A DNA stretch of 64,000 nucleotides from Phycicoccus sp. M110.8. GTDB lineage: Bacteria; Actinomycetota; Actinomycetes; Actinomycetales; Dermatophilaceae. Positions 7,919 through 19,340 of the stretch are shown in pieces. Location: NCBI RefSeq assembly GCF_032464895.1, contig NZ_JAWDIC010000001.1, positions 992,001 to 1,056,000 on the forward strand. The letters are read 5' to 3'. The notes below the pieces were generated by a model that saw only the letters and a program-made list of their open reading frames with translations, was not told the DNA's origin and did not search any database. The translations under genes and the position numbers were made by a program. Every line of letters starts with the position of its first letter. The first letter of the stretch is position 1.

Positions 7919-8737
7919 ATGGTCGGACCGGTCTCCAGCGACCCGACGGTGCGGTGGCGCACCACGGCGCTCGTCCTGGGCGGTGTGCTGGCCCTGCTCG
8001 GGCCGTACGTCGTCCTCACCAGGGCCACGCCCTCCGACGCGAGGGACTCGACCGCCCAGGCGGTCCTGACGACCCCGCCCGGCGTGGCGAGGATGACCGT
8101 CTCCCGGGCCCCGACCTCCACCCCGCGCCCGGCGAGGCCGACCACCAGCGCGACCAGCGGGGGCGGCGACGTCACGGGCGCGGACGTCTCACCGGGCTCG
8201 CCGCTCGGTGAGGCGATGGCGTCCTGCCGCCTGGCGTCGCTGCGGGTGGCGGCCTCGATGGGGGCGGCCGACGTCTCGCTCTCGCAGTTCGACAAGCACA
8301 TCGATGCGATGAACCTGCTCGTCGCCGGCAAGATCAGCCTCGCGGTGGCCACCCAGTTCTGGGACCAGACGCGGGTCGGCGCGACCCAGAACGCCGCCGA
8401 CTACCGGCGCACGCAGGACTCGACGAGGGACAGCCGGTCCCAGTGCCAGGGCCTGGACCCGGACGTGGCCGCCACCCTTCCCTACGGGCCGGTGGACCAG
8501 CTCAACCGGTGCGTCTCCTACGTGGGCCGGGCCTCGACCGCCCTCACCCGTGCCGACGCCGCGGTCACCACGTGGCAGCACCACATCCACGACATGGAGA
8601 TGCTGCGCATGGGCGACATCACGCCCGCCCAGGCGACCGCGATGTGGCGGAAGAACTGGCACACCGGCCAGCGCCAGCTCGCGGCGTTCGAGGCGGCGCA
8701 GAAGCAGGCCCGCGCAGTGCACTGCCCGCTCGACTGA
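7919..8737 (+). CDS. Membrane-anchored protein with two copies of a Cys-His-Trp-Cys domain
   Basis: A 272-residue protein I do not recognise. Residues 15-33 form one membrane span; a Thr/Pro/Ser-rich linker (about 35-95) leads to an extracytoplasmic region made of two similar units: C103-H127-W148-C176 and C198-H222-W243-C269. Cys-to-His and His-to-Trp distances are identical (24 and 21 residues) and the helices around KHIDAM and HHIHDM match, so one approximately 75-95-residue domain has been duplicated. Each unit could have its own disulphide. The Met/His-rich helices resemble metal-binding four-helix proteins, but that is speculation. ATG at 7919 follows AGGGGAGG. Monocistronic, divergent from the BI-1 gene. 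Confidence 0.7.
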   Translation: MVGPVSSDPTVRWRTTALVLGGVLALLGPYVVLTRATPSDARDSTAQAVLTTPPGVARMTVSRAPTSTPRPARPTTSATSGGGDVTGADVSPGSPLGEAMASCRLASLRVAASMGAADVSLSQFDKHIDAMNLLVAGKISLAVATQFWDQTRVGATQNAADYRRTQDSTRDSRSQCQGLDPDVAATLPYGPVDQLNRCVSYVGRASTALTRADAAVTTWQHHIHDMEMLRMGDITPAQATAMWRKNWHTGQRQLAAFEAAQKQARAVHCPLD

Positions 8738-8796
8738 CCGACCCGGGCCGGCCTGCCTGACCGGGAACCCGCCGCGTGGGTCACGAGGGCCGTGTG

Positions 8797-8871
8797 TGCC
8801 CCCGACGGGAGTCGAACCCGCACCCGGGGCGATTTTAAGTCGCCTGCCTCTGCCAGTTGGGCCACGGGGGC
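8797..8871 (-). tRNA. tRNA with anticodon UAA (Leu by decoding), short class I form
   Basis: A clean cloverleaf: acceptor GCCCCCG/CGGGGGC, three-pair D stem with GG in the loop, anticodon stem GGCGA/TCGCC with loop CTTAAAA, six-base variable loop, T arm with TTCGACT, discriminator A; 75 bases, no encoded CCA. Loop positions 34-36 read UAA, so it would decode UUA (leucine). Bacterial tRNA-Leu normally has a long variable arm (class II), absent here, so the charging enzyme is uncertain. It stands alone between convergent genes; no integrase or duplicated 3' end suggests an attachment site. Confidence 0.85.
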
Positions 8872-8897
8872 GCGCCCAGTATGCCGGGGGCCGCGGC

Positions 8898-9741
<844 letters not shown>

Positions 9742-9758
<17 letters not shown>

Positions 9759-11235
9759 GATCGGCCTCCGAGGCGGTCGGGGTGGACAGGGGCTGGAAGT
9801 CCTCGTCGCGGCGGCGGCGGGTGCGCCACCAGTACGAGACGGTCGAGCCGGGCCAGAGCGTCGCGTTCCTGCCGTGCTCGTCCAGGTACCAGCTGTGGCA
9901 CCCGGTCGTCCACACCGTGTGCTGCGACCGACGGTCCATCTCGCGGCGGAAGGCCTCCTGCGCGGCGGGCGTGGTGACGGCGGGACCCTGCACCCGGGCG
10001 CGGGCCAGCGAGTCGAGGACGTAGCGGGTGGCGAGCTCGATCATGAGGACCACCGAGTTGTGGCCGAGGCCGGTGTTCGGCCCGAGCAGGACGTACAGCT
10101 CGGGGAAGCCGGCCACCGTCACACCGAGGTTGGTGCGCATGCCGTCGGCCCACGCGTCCGTGAGCGTGCGGCCGCCGAGGCCCCGGATGTCGATCCGCTC
10201 GTAGCTGCCGCGGACGTCGAACCCCGTGCCCAGGACGACGGCGTCGACCTCGTGGCGCGAGCCGTCCGCGGCGACGACCGCGCCGTCCTCGACGGCGGCG
10301 ATGGCCGACGTCACGAGGGACACGTCCGGCCGGTTGAAGGTGGGCCAGTAGTCGCTGGACAGCAGGATGCGCTTGCAGCCGATGCGGTAGCGCGGGGTGA
10401 GCTGGTCGCGGACCTGCGGGTCGTCGACGGCCTTGTGCAGCTCGCGCAGGGCCAGGCGCTCGACGAGCCGGGCGATGGCCGGGAAGCGCACGAACAAGGG
10501 CGCCCGTGCCTCTAGCTCCCAGTAGGTGCGCCACCGGACCGCGCGCTGGAGGGCCGGGAAGCGCCGGAAGAGCCGCTGGCGCCGCGGGCTCCACGGACGG
10601 TCCTTCTTCGGTATGGTCCACGCCGGCGTGCGCTGGAAGACCGTGGTGTGCGCGGCCCGCGGGGCCAGCTCGGGCAGCAGCTGCACCGAGCTCGCGCCGG
10701 TGCCCACGAGCGCGACACGCTTGCCGTCGAGGCCGTCCTGCTCGGGCCAGTCGGCCGTGTGCAGCACCGGCCCGGGGAACGTGTCGAGCCCCGGCACGTC
10801 GGGCACCCGGGGCTCGTGCAGCGCGCCCACGCCGAGGACCAGCGCGCCCGCCGTCCAATGCCGCCCGTCGGCCGCGGTGAGGTGCCAGCGGCGGGCCTGC
10901 TCGTCCCACTCGGCCGCGCGCAGGTCGGCGCCGAAGACGGTGCGCTCGCGCACGGCATACCGGTCGGCGACGTCGCGCAGGTAGGCCCAGATCTCGCCGG
11001 CCGTGGCGTAGTCGCGGGACCAGGACGGGTTCTGCTCGAAGGAGAAGGAGTAGAGCCGTGAGGGCACGTCGCACGCGCATCCCGGGTAGCGGTTGTCGCG
11101 CCAGGTGCCGCCGACCTCGGCGGCCTTCTCCAGCACGACGTAGTCGCGCTCGCCGCGCTGGGCCAGCCGGATCGCCATGCCGAGGCCGGAGAACCCGGTG
11201 CCCACGATCGCCACGGAGTGGTGGGGGACGGACAT
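9742..11235 (-). CDS. Baeyer-Villiger-type flavin monooxygenase
   Basis: A 497-residue FAD/NADPH monooxygenase inserting oxygen next to a ketone to give an ester or lactone. GTGFSG (12-17) is the FAD Rossmann loop, GTGASS (178-183) the NADPH loop, and between them lies the Baeyer-Villiger fingerprint FPGPVLHTADWP (153-164; consensus FxGxxxHTxxWP). Length and order match small type I enzymes. ATG at 11235 is preferred over a TTG three codons upstream, because the operator and -10 box leave no room for a leader; no Shine-Dalgarno is present. It precedes and overlaps an SDR gene and is divergent from a TetR regulator. Substrate not predictable. Confidence 0.86.
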
Positions 11236-11239
11236 GCTG

Positions 11240-11264
11240 CACAACTTACCATGAGTAAGTTGTG
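11240..11264. promoter_or_regulatory. TetR operator overlapping the monooxygenase promoter
   Basis: Perfect inverted repeat with ten-base arms CACAACTTAC / GTAAGTTGTG around CATGA. It begins five bases upstream of the monooxygenase ATG and covers that gene's probable -10 box (TAAGTT, 11248-11243, seven bases before the ATG), and lies near the -35 position of the divergent tetR promoter. A repressor bound here would block both genes, the standard arrangement for a TetR regulator and its divergent target. It is A+T-rich against its surroundings. Confidence 0.8.
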
Positions 11265-11276
11265 GGCGGGAGGCCC

Positions 11277-11288
11277 TAGGATCGCCGG
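11277..11288 (+). promoter_or_regulatory. Leaderless -10 box of the tetR gene
   Basis: TAGGAT at 11277-11282 followed by CGCCGG and the GTG at 11289: the same TANNNT-N6-start layout as at 1278 and 227. The operator at 11240-11264 covers the expected -35 position, implying autoregulation. Confidence 0.5.
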
Positions 11289-11924
11289 GTGAGCACCGCC
11301 CCGCAGGACCGCCCGACCCGCCGCCGGATGCCGCGTGCCGAGCGCGAGGCGCAGATCCTCGTGGTCGCCGAGCAGGTCTTCGCCGAGCGCGGGTACTCGG
11401 CCACGACCATGGAGGACGTCGCCGAGCGCGTCGGGGTCACCAAACCGCTCATCTACGAGTACTTCGGGTCCAAGGAGGGGCTGCTCTCGGCCTGCATCGT
11501 CAAGGCGCGCACGCAGCTGCGCGAGGTCACCGAGGCCGCCTGGGAGGCCACCGGGCCGGGGGCCGAGCTCGTGGACGTGTTCCGCGCGGGGGTCCTCGCC
11601 TTCTTCGAGTTCATCGACGAGCACGCCAACGCCTTCGTCCTCATCCAGCAGGAGGGGGCGATGGCCTCGCAGGCGAGCCCCCTCATCGAGAGCATCCGCG
11701 AGCAGCAGTCCGAGGCCATCGCCCGCACCCTCGCGTCCGCGTCCGGGCTCGGCCAGGTGCCCTTCGAGCTCCTCCAGGGGTATGCCGAGGTGGTCGTCGG
11801 CGCGTGCGAGCGGGTCGCCGTGTGGCGCGCCCGGCGTCCGGGCACGACCGCGGGCGAGGCGACCGAGCTCGTGGTCTCGGCCCTATGGGGCGGCCTGGCG
11901 TCCCTGCAGCCCGACGCGGTCTGA
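11289..11924 (+). CDS. TetR-family transcriptional repressor
   Basis: A 211-residue regulator. Residues about 20-66 form the TetR DNA-binding domain, with the helix-turn-helix TTMEDVAERVGVTKPLIYEYFGSKEGLL and the usual Tyr/Phe at its end; the rest is an all-helical ligand-binding and dimerisation domain. It is divergent from the monooxygenase/SDR pair with a perfect palindrome between, so it very likely represses that pair and itself, released by the substrate or a related lipid or ketone (inference). GTG start is supported by a -10 box six bases upstream. It converges on the MCE gene with only 19 bases between the stops. Confidence 0.85.
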   Translation: MSTAPQDRPTRRRMPRAEREAQILVVAEQVFAERGYSATTMEDVAERVGVTKPLIYEYFGSKEGLLSACIVKARTQLREVTEAAWEATGPGAELVDVFRAGVLAFFEFIDEHANAFVLIQQEGAMASQASPLIESIREQQSEAIARTLASASGLGQVPFELLQGYAEVVVGACERVAVWRARRPGTTAGEATELVVSALWGGLASLQPDAV

Positions 11925-11943
11925 CGGCAGCGGGCGCCCGGGG

Positions 11944-13419
11944 TCAACGCTGGTCGACGGTGCTGCCGCGGAGCATCGGGCCGGCGAGCAGGGTCGTGAT
12001 CGCCGACGGCGAGGTGGCCTGGGGTTCCAGGAGCGCGGTCACGAGCTGCTGCTCCTGCGTCGTCCCCGCGAGCCCCGCGTCCGGGTCGGGGATCGCCGCG
12101 CCCGCCGCGCCCGCGAACATCTGCGGCAGCGCCGAGTAGGACGGGTCGGAGCTGTAGCCGCCGACGTTGTGCGTGCCGTCGTCGAACTTCTTGCCCGGGA
12201 CGGGGTACTCCTGGCTCGTCGGGTGGCCGAACCGGTCGTGCGGGTTCGGCAGCAGGTTGCAGGCGGCGGGACGGTGCTCGCCCCAGCGGGGCTCCTCGCC
12301 GGGTGCGTAACCGGGCCGCTGCGAGGAGCTCAGCTCGACCGTGATGTGGAACCGGCGGTCGCGGAACGCGTCGTCGATGCGCGGCTGCCAGTCGACCAGG
12401 GCCTGGGTGAAGCAGGGGTACTGCGGCGAGTACTTGGCGAACAGCTCCATGGTCGGGCGGCCGACCTGCCCGACCCGGATGATGCGGTCACCGTTGGCAT
12501 CCAGGAAGTCTGCCGTCGTGTTCGCGAACCCCGCCGTCCCCGCCAGGAACCCCGCCAGCTGGTCCTTCTTCGTCACGATCGTCGTGTTCGTCGTGATCAG
12601 GTTCGTCGCCGCCCGCACCAGGTCCGGCGCCGCCACGGCATACGTGCTCGCCAGGTCAGCCAGCCCGCTGATGTCCGCCTTGATCACAGGCATCTTCGGG
12701 TTCAGCTGCTTGAAGTAGTCGTCCACCAGCACCAGGTTCTGACCCAGCCGCGTGCCGCGGCCCTCCAACGCCGACGCCAACGCGTTCAACGTCGTCGCCA
12801 GCTTCTCCGGCCGCACCGTCCGCAACAACGGCAACAGGTCGTCGAACACCTTCTCCAGCTCGATCGCCACACTCGTGCGGTCCTGCCGGATGGTGTCGCC
12901 CGACTCGAGGTGGCGCCCGGACGGGTGCGCCGGGGGCACGAGGTCGACGAAGCGCTCCCCGAACAGCGTCTTGGGCAGCAGGCGCGCGGACACGTCGGCG
13001 GGGATGAGGTCGACCTGCGCGGGGTCGAGCGCGAGGCGGAGCAGGGCACCGTGGCCGGTGGTGGAGATCCCGCGGACCTCGCCCACGATGAGGCCGCGGA
13101 TCTTGACGTCGGCGGAGGTCTGGAGCTGCGAGCCGATGCGGTCGGTCAGCAGGGTGACGTCGACCGTGCGGGTGAAGACCTTGGCGTACGACGCGACGCA
13201 CAGGGCCATCAGCAGGCCCACCACGAGCAGGAAGGCTGCGCCGTAGGCCCGGTCGCTCAGGCGGGCGATCCAGCCGCGCGCCGGGCCGATGGGCGAGGTC
13301 GGCGTGGTCGGGAGCACGGCGGCATCGAGGGCCCCCGGGTCGGCTGCCCGGTCGTCCTGCGGCGGTCGCACCCGTCCCTCGACCGTCCTCACCACCCCTC
13401 GCTGCGTGATGTGCGTCAC
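11944..13419 (-). CDS. Orphan MCE/MlaD-family protein
   Basis: A 491-residue protein with a cytoplasmic N-tail, one membrane span (about 60-79) and an extracytoplasmic MCE (MlaD) domain (about 86-165, with SADVKIRGLIVGEVRGI), then a long helical region with the Asn/Thr-rich stretch NLITTNTTIVTKK and a C-terminal tail. MCE proteins form hexameric rings or tunnels carrying lipids or sterols through an ABC permease (YrbE/Mla). In actinobacteria they normally come as yrbEA-yrbEB-mceA-F operons; no permease or other mce gene is here, so it must work with proteins encoded elsewhere or is a relic. Start GTG 13419 is uncertain; several in-frame GTGs follow. Confidence 0.75.
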   Translation of the reverse strand: MTHITQRGVVRTVEGRVRPPQDDRAADPGALDAAVLPTTPTSPIGPARGWIARLSDRAYGAAFLLVVGLLMALCVASYAKVFTRTVDVTLLTDRIGSQLQTSADVKIRGLIVGEVRGISTTGHGALLRLALDPAQVDLIPADVSARLLPKTLFGERFVDLVPPAHPSGRHLESGDTIRQDRTSVAIELEKVFDDLLPLLRTVRPEKLATTLNALASALEGRGTRLGQNLVLVDDYFKQLNPKMPVIKADISGLADLASTYAVAAPDLVRAATNLITTNTTIVTKKDQLAGFLAGTAGFANTTADFLDANGDRIIRVGQVGRPTMELFAKYSPQYPCFTQALVDWQPRIDDAFRDRRFHITVELSSSQRPGYAPGEEPRWGEHRPAACNLLPNPHDRFGHPTSQEYPVPGKKFDDGTHNVGGYSSDPSYSALPQMFAGAAGAAIPDPDAGLAGTTQEQQLVTALLEPQATSPSAITTLLAGPMLRGSTVDQR

Positions 13420-13480
13420 CGGGCCAACGAGGCGGCGACCCGCGAGGTTACGGCCAGTCAGTTCCGGCCCGCGCTTGCTC

Positions 13481-13579
13481 CCGAAGTCCCGGACTTCGGC
13501 GGTCAGGCCCGGCTGGAGCCCCGAAGTCCCGGACTTCGGCGGTCAGACCCGGCTGGAGCCCCGAAGTCCCGGACTTCGG
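13481..13579. repeat. Tandem 40-base repeat carrying three identical palindromes
   Basis: The 19-base palindrome CCGAAGTCCCGGACTTCGG (nine-base arms around one C) occurs at 13481, 13521 and 13561, exactly 40 bases apart; the 21-base spacers GGTCAG[G/A]CCCGGCTGGAGCC differ at one position. It lies between the stop of ppx (13596) and the start of the MCE gene (13419). A one-base loop is poor for an RNA hairpin, so repeated protein-binding sites, or arms meeting across units as a terminator, are both possible. Confidence 0.8.
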
Positions 13580-13595
13580 GGTCAGGTCCCAGGCG

Positions 13596-14549
13596 TCAGG
13601 CGGTGCGGCCGGCGACGGACAGCGCGATGCCGTCGAGGATGTCGTGCTCGGAGGTCACGACACGCTCGACGCCGCGGGCGGCCAGGCGGGAGACGACCTC
13701 GCGCCAGATCAGCGCCCCGCCGCCGATGACGTCGACGCGACCGGGGTGCATGAAGCCGAGCTCGGCGCGCTGGGCCCGGGTGCGGTGCAGCAGGTCCTCG
13801 CACGAGGCGATGACCTCGTCGGGGGTGAGCGTCGACAGGTGGATCCGGGCAGGGTCGTACTCGGGCAGGCGCAGGGCGTTCGCCGTGATCGTGGTGACGC
13901 TGCCGGCGAGGCCGACGAGCGAGGCGACGCCGTCGAGGTCGACGACCTCCTCGGCCAGGTCGAGGGCCGCGCGGACGTCGCGCACCGCCGCCTCGACCTC
14001 CTCGGCCGTCGGCGGGTCCGAGACCAGGTGCCGCTCGGTCATCCGGACGCAGCCGATGTCGACGGAGCGAGCGGACTCCACCCGGTCGGTGCCCCGGACG
14101 AGCTCGGTCGAGCCACCGCCGAGGTCGACCACGAGGTACGGCCCCGGGATGCCGTGGGCCCGCAGGTCCCCGGTCGCGCCGCGGAAGGACAGGGCGGCCT
14201 CCTCGTCGCCGGAGACGACCTCGGGGGCGACGCCGTAGTCGCCGAAGGCGTCGCGGACCCCGGCCACGAACTCCCCCGCGTTCGAGGCGTCCCGGGACGC
14301 GGAGGTGGCCACGAACCGCACCCGCTCGGCGCCCAGCTCACGGCACTGCCCGGCATACGTGCCCGCCATGGCCAGCGTGCGGGCCATGGCCTGCGGGTCG
14401 ATCGAGCCGGTGCGGTCGACGCCGTAGCCCAGGCGCACGACCTCCATCCGGCGCAGCACGTCGGTGAGCTCGCCGGTGGCCGGGTCGACGTCGGCCACGA
14501 GAAGGCGGATGGAGTTGGTGCCGCAGTCGACGGCGCCGACGCGCGTCAC
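13596..14549 (-). CDS. ppx: Ppx/GppA exopolyphosphatase-type phosphatase
   Basis: A 317-residue member of the ASKHA-fold Ppx/GppA family, degrading polyphosphate and/or pppGpp. Phosphate loop 1 is AVDCGTNSIRLLVADVD (6-22), loop 2 DLGGGSTEL, with the acidic SGDEEAALSFRG segment between. The length matches the short actinobacterial form (two ASKHA domains, no C-terminal HD domain); some short homologues bind rather than hydrolyse substrate, so activity is not assured. GTG at 14549 overlaps the DUF501 stop by four bases (GTGA), giving a coupled ftsB/divIC - DUF501 - ppx operon, an order common in actinobacteria. Confidence 0.87.
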   Translation of the reverse strand: MTRVGAVDCGTNSIRLLVADVDPATGELTDVLRRMEVVRLGYGVDRTGSIDPQAMARTLAMAGTYAGQCRELGAERVRFVATSASRDASNAGEFVAGVRDAFGDYGVAPEVVSGDEEAALSFRGATGDLRAHGIPGPYLVVDLGGGSTELVRGTDRVESARSVDIGCVRMTERHLVSDPPTAEEVEAAVRDVRAALDLAEEVVDLDGVASLVGLAGSVTTITANALRLPEYDPARIHLSTLTPDEVIASCEDLLHRTRAQRAELGFMHPGRVDVIGGGALIWREVVSRLAARGVERVVTSEHDILDGIALSVAGRTA

Positions 14550-15058
14550 GCGCCCGCCGCCGGGGCGTCGGGCACGCAGGACCCGTCGGCCCACCACTCG
14601 CCGAGCATGGCCAGCGCCTCGTCGCCCAGCGGGTTGACCCCGGGGCCGACGGCGAGGGAGTGCGCCACGAGGACGTGCAGGCACTTGACGCGCGTGGGCA
14701 TCCCGCCGGCGGAGATGCCCTCGATCTCGGCGACCGTGCCCAGGGCCGCGCGGCGGGCGAGGTAGTCCTCGTGGGCGGCGGCGTACGCGGCGGCGAGGTC
14801 CTCGTCGGTGCCGAGCCGCTCGGTCATCTCGCGCATCACGCCCTGGCTCTCCAGGGTGGAGATGGCGCCGGTCAGCTTGGGGCAGGTGGCGTAGAAGGTC
14901 GTCGGGAACGGCGTGCCGTCGGGCAGCCTCGGCTCGGTCATGAGCACGTCCGGGCGGCCACAGGGGCAGCGGTGGGCGACGGCGGCGACGCCGCGCGGCA
15001 CGCGACCGAGCTGGGCGTCGACGGCCTCGAGGTCCGCCGCGGTGGGCTGCTCGCTCAC
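14546..15058 (-). CDS. DUF501-family protein
   Basis: A 170-residue cytosolic protein with the DUF501 domain through most of its length: CPCGRP near residue 32, PFPTTFYATCPKL, MREMTERLG, AGGMPTRVKCLHVLVAHSLA and a conserved NPLGDEAL segment. The function is unknown; the family sits almost always between a FtsB/DivIC-like gene and ppx in actinobacteria, as here. The Cys/His content suggests metal binding but no set of ligands is proven. GTG at 15058 overlaps the upstream stop by four bases (GTGA). Confidence 0.85.
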   Translation of the reverse strand: MSEQPTAADLEAVDAQLGRVPRGVAAVAHRCPCGRPDVLMTEPRLPDGTPFPTTFYATCPKLTGAISTLESQGVMREMTERLGTDEDLAAAYAAAHEDYLARRAALGTVAEIEGISAGGMPTRVKCLHVLVAHSLAVGPGVNPLGDEALAMLGEWWADGSCVPDAPAAGA

Positions 15059-15723
15059 TTGCCGGGCGCCGTCGTCTCGCGCGGCCCGGCGTCGGCGGCA
15101 CGGACCGACTCCCACAGCTGGCCGTACCACGGGTGGTCGCTCGCGCCGGCCGGCGCCTTCGCGACGCCGGGCTCGGCCTGGGCGACCGGCTTGCCGTCGA
15201 TCACGGTGTACGACTTCTCCCCGACCTTGACGAACTTGAGCCGCTCCCGCGCCTGTTGCATGACGTACGCGTTGTCGTTCCAGCGCGCCTGCTCCTTCTG
15301 GAGCCCGATGACGTCGTCGCGCTGGCTCGCCACCTGGCCGCGCAGGGCCTCGATCTCACCCTGCTGGCGCAGGTAGGAGCGCAGCGTGGGCACGAGGGTC
15401 ACGGCGAGCAGCACGAGGATCGAGGCGAGCACGACCACGCGCATGACGCCGCGAGCCGCCTTGCGCTCCTGCGACACCTGGACGGACGTCGCCTTGCGCA
15501 GGGCGCCCGAGGCCGTGGCGCGCGGGCGCCCGGGACCGGCGCCCGGCCGGGCGGAGGTGCCCCGCGCCGCGGCCCCGCGGGCGGACGACGGGCGCGCCGA
15601 CGCCCCACGCGGGGAGGCCCCGCGGGGGGCGGCGGGACGGCCCGAGGCGGTGCCGCCCGGCGTCGCCGCGGTGCGGCGTGCCGGTCGCCCGCGGCCGGCG
15701 CTGCCGTGCCCGGTGCCCGCCAT
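15055..15723 (-). CDS. FtsB/DivIC-like septum formation initiator
   Basis: A 222-residue bitopic membrane protein of the cell-division FtsB/DivIC family. Residues 1-90 are a disordered Arg/Ala/Gly/Pro tail, 94-113 the single span, 116-148 a coiled coil, and residues about 150-175 (RERLKFVKVGEKSYTVID) the conserved end of the septum-initiator domain. The protein should pair with an FtsL-like partner and recruit FtsW/FtsI at the septum. The long basic tail is usual in actinobacteria. ATG at 15723; 61 bases separate it from enolase upstream, so eno may share its transcript. Confidence 0.85.
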   Translation of the reverse strand: MAGTGHGSAGRGRPARRTAATPGGTASGRPAAPRGASPRGASARPSSARGAAARGTSARPGAGPGRPRATASGALRKATSVQVSQERKAARGVMRVVVLASILVLLAVTLVPTLRSYLRQQGEIEALRGQVASQRDDVIGLQKEQARWNDNAYVMQQARERLKFVKVGEKSYTVIDGKPVAQAEPGVAKAPAGASDHPWYGQLWESVRAADAGPRETTAPGK

Positions 15724-15784
15724 GTCGAGCCCTCCCTCGTCCCCTCGGTGGCGTGTCGTCGGATGCGTGCTGCGGACGCCGGCG

Positions 15785-17116
<1,332 letters not shown>

Positions 17117-17122
17117 CTACCG

Positions 17123-17159
17123 GGCGAGCGGGTCGCCATCGACGACCGACCCGCTCGCC
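17123..17159 (-). terminator. Hairpin between psuG and eno
   Basis: Perfect 13-base arms GGCGAGCGGGTCG (17123-17135) and CGACCCGCTCGCC (17147-17159) around an 11-base loop. In minus-strand transcription it follows psuG by about 95 bases and precedes enolase by about 50, so it is either the psuK-psuG terminator or part of the eno leader. Confidence 0.5.
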
Positions 17160-17255
17160 GGACCGGACCAATGGGGCGTATGCCGCGCGGCACACGCGGC
17201 GGCCGGGCTGGTCGAAGGCCCCGGGGAGGGCGGACCCCCTCGCGGGCCCGCGGGC

Positions 17256-18178
<923 letters not shown>

Positions 18179-18182
<4 letters not shown>

Positions 18183-19333
18183 CGCTTCTTCTCCTGGCTG
18201 GGTCGGGGTGCGTGCCGGCGCAGCTCGGCGTCGACGAGGCTGGCGGTCAGGTCGGGGCGGACGGTCTCGGTGCTGGCGACGGTCAGGCCGGCGGCGGCCT
18301 GGCCGAAGCGCGCCGCCTCGACCGGGCTGTCGCCACGCAGCCACGCGTGGACGAACGCCGCGGTCATGGAGTCCCCGGCGCCGGTGACGTCGGCCACCTC
18401 CACAGTGGGCGCGGCCAGCGTCGTCACCGTCACGCGCCCGTCGTCGTCCCGGCTGCTGAGGATGCTGCCCCGGACGCCGCGGCGGACCCAGACGTGCGTC
18501 ACTCCGCGCCCGTGGAGGACACGCGCGGCACGGGTGATGGCGGCCCTGGTGTCGGCCACCGGCTCGTCGACGATCGCCGACAGCTCGTCCGAGTTCGGGG
18601 TGATCGCGAGCACCGGCCGCTCCGGCGAGAGCGTGGCGGCGAGGTGCCGGGCCTTGGGGACGCTCACCGGGTCGAGGACCACCGGCACCCCGACCGCGTG
18701 GGCGAAGTCGAGCAGCCAGGCGGTGGGCGCGGCGGGGATGTTGCCGTCGACGACGAGCAGGTCGGCGTGGGCGAGCAGGTCGCGGGCCGCCCCGAGCTGG
18801 CGGACGGTCAGGGCGTCGGTGACGGTCATGTTGGAGATGGCGACGAGCAGCTCGCCCGTGGCGTCGAGGACGGCGAGGTAGGTGCCCGTCGGGCCGTCGA
18901 CGGCGATCATGTGGTCGACCACCACGCCGGCGTCGCGGGTGAGCGCCACGACCTGGTCGCCGAACGGGTCGCGGCCGACGGGGGCGACGAGATGCGTCGG
19001 GGTGCCGAGCCTGGCGAGGTTCTCGGCGATGTTGCGCCCCACCCCACCGGGTGTCGTGAACGCCTCCCCCGGGTTGGAGGTGCGCAACTCCACGGCCGCA
19101 CGGGAGTGCGCCTTGATGTCCATGTTGGCGCCGCCGACGACGACGACCGAGTGGGCGGCCGCCCGCACGACGTAGCCGCGGCCCAGGATCACGCCCTTGC
19201 GGGTGAGGTTGGACAGGTGCACCGACACGGCAGCCTTGGTCGACCCGACGCGCTCGGCGAGGGCGGCGGCGTCGAGCAGGGGGTCGGCGCGCAGCAGGTC
19301 CACGATCTCGCGCTCGCGCTGCGTCAGGCTCAT
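18179..19333 (-). CDS. psuK: Pseudouridine kinase (PfkB) with N-terminal helix-turn-helix
   Basis: A 384-residue fusion. Residues 1-60 are a winged helix-turn-helix (LTQREREIVDLLRADP, then AAALAERVGSTKAAVSVHLSNL), residues 62-384 a PfkB/ribokinase domain with the sugar site GGVGRNIAENLARLG and catalytic DVTGAGDS (Asp321). Next to psuG, the kinase would phosphorylate pseudouridine at the 5' position. The HTH suggests that the enzyme also controls its own operon, sensing substrate directly (inference). Leaderless ATG at 19333 with TAGAGT seven bases upstream. Confidence 0.85.
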
Positions 19334-19340
19334 GCTTGGA

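Noticed and set aside
8797-8871. tRNA as integration site of a mobile element
   Set aside because: No integrase, no second copy of the tRNA 3' end and no change in gene type on either side.
13481-13579. CRISPR remnant
   Set aside because: Repeat and spacer are both near-identical in each unit, and no cas gene is near.
17123-17159. Riboswitch upstream of enolase
   Set aside because: Only a simple hairpin is visible; no conserved aptamer core I could recognise.
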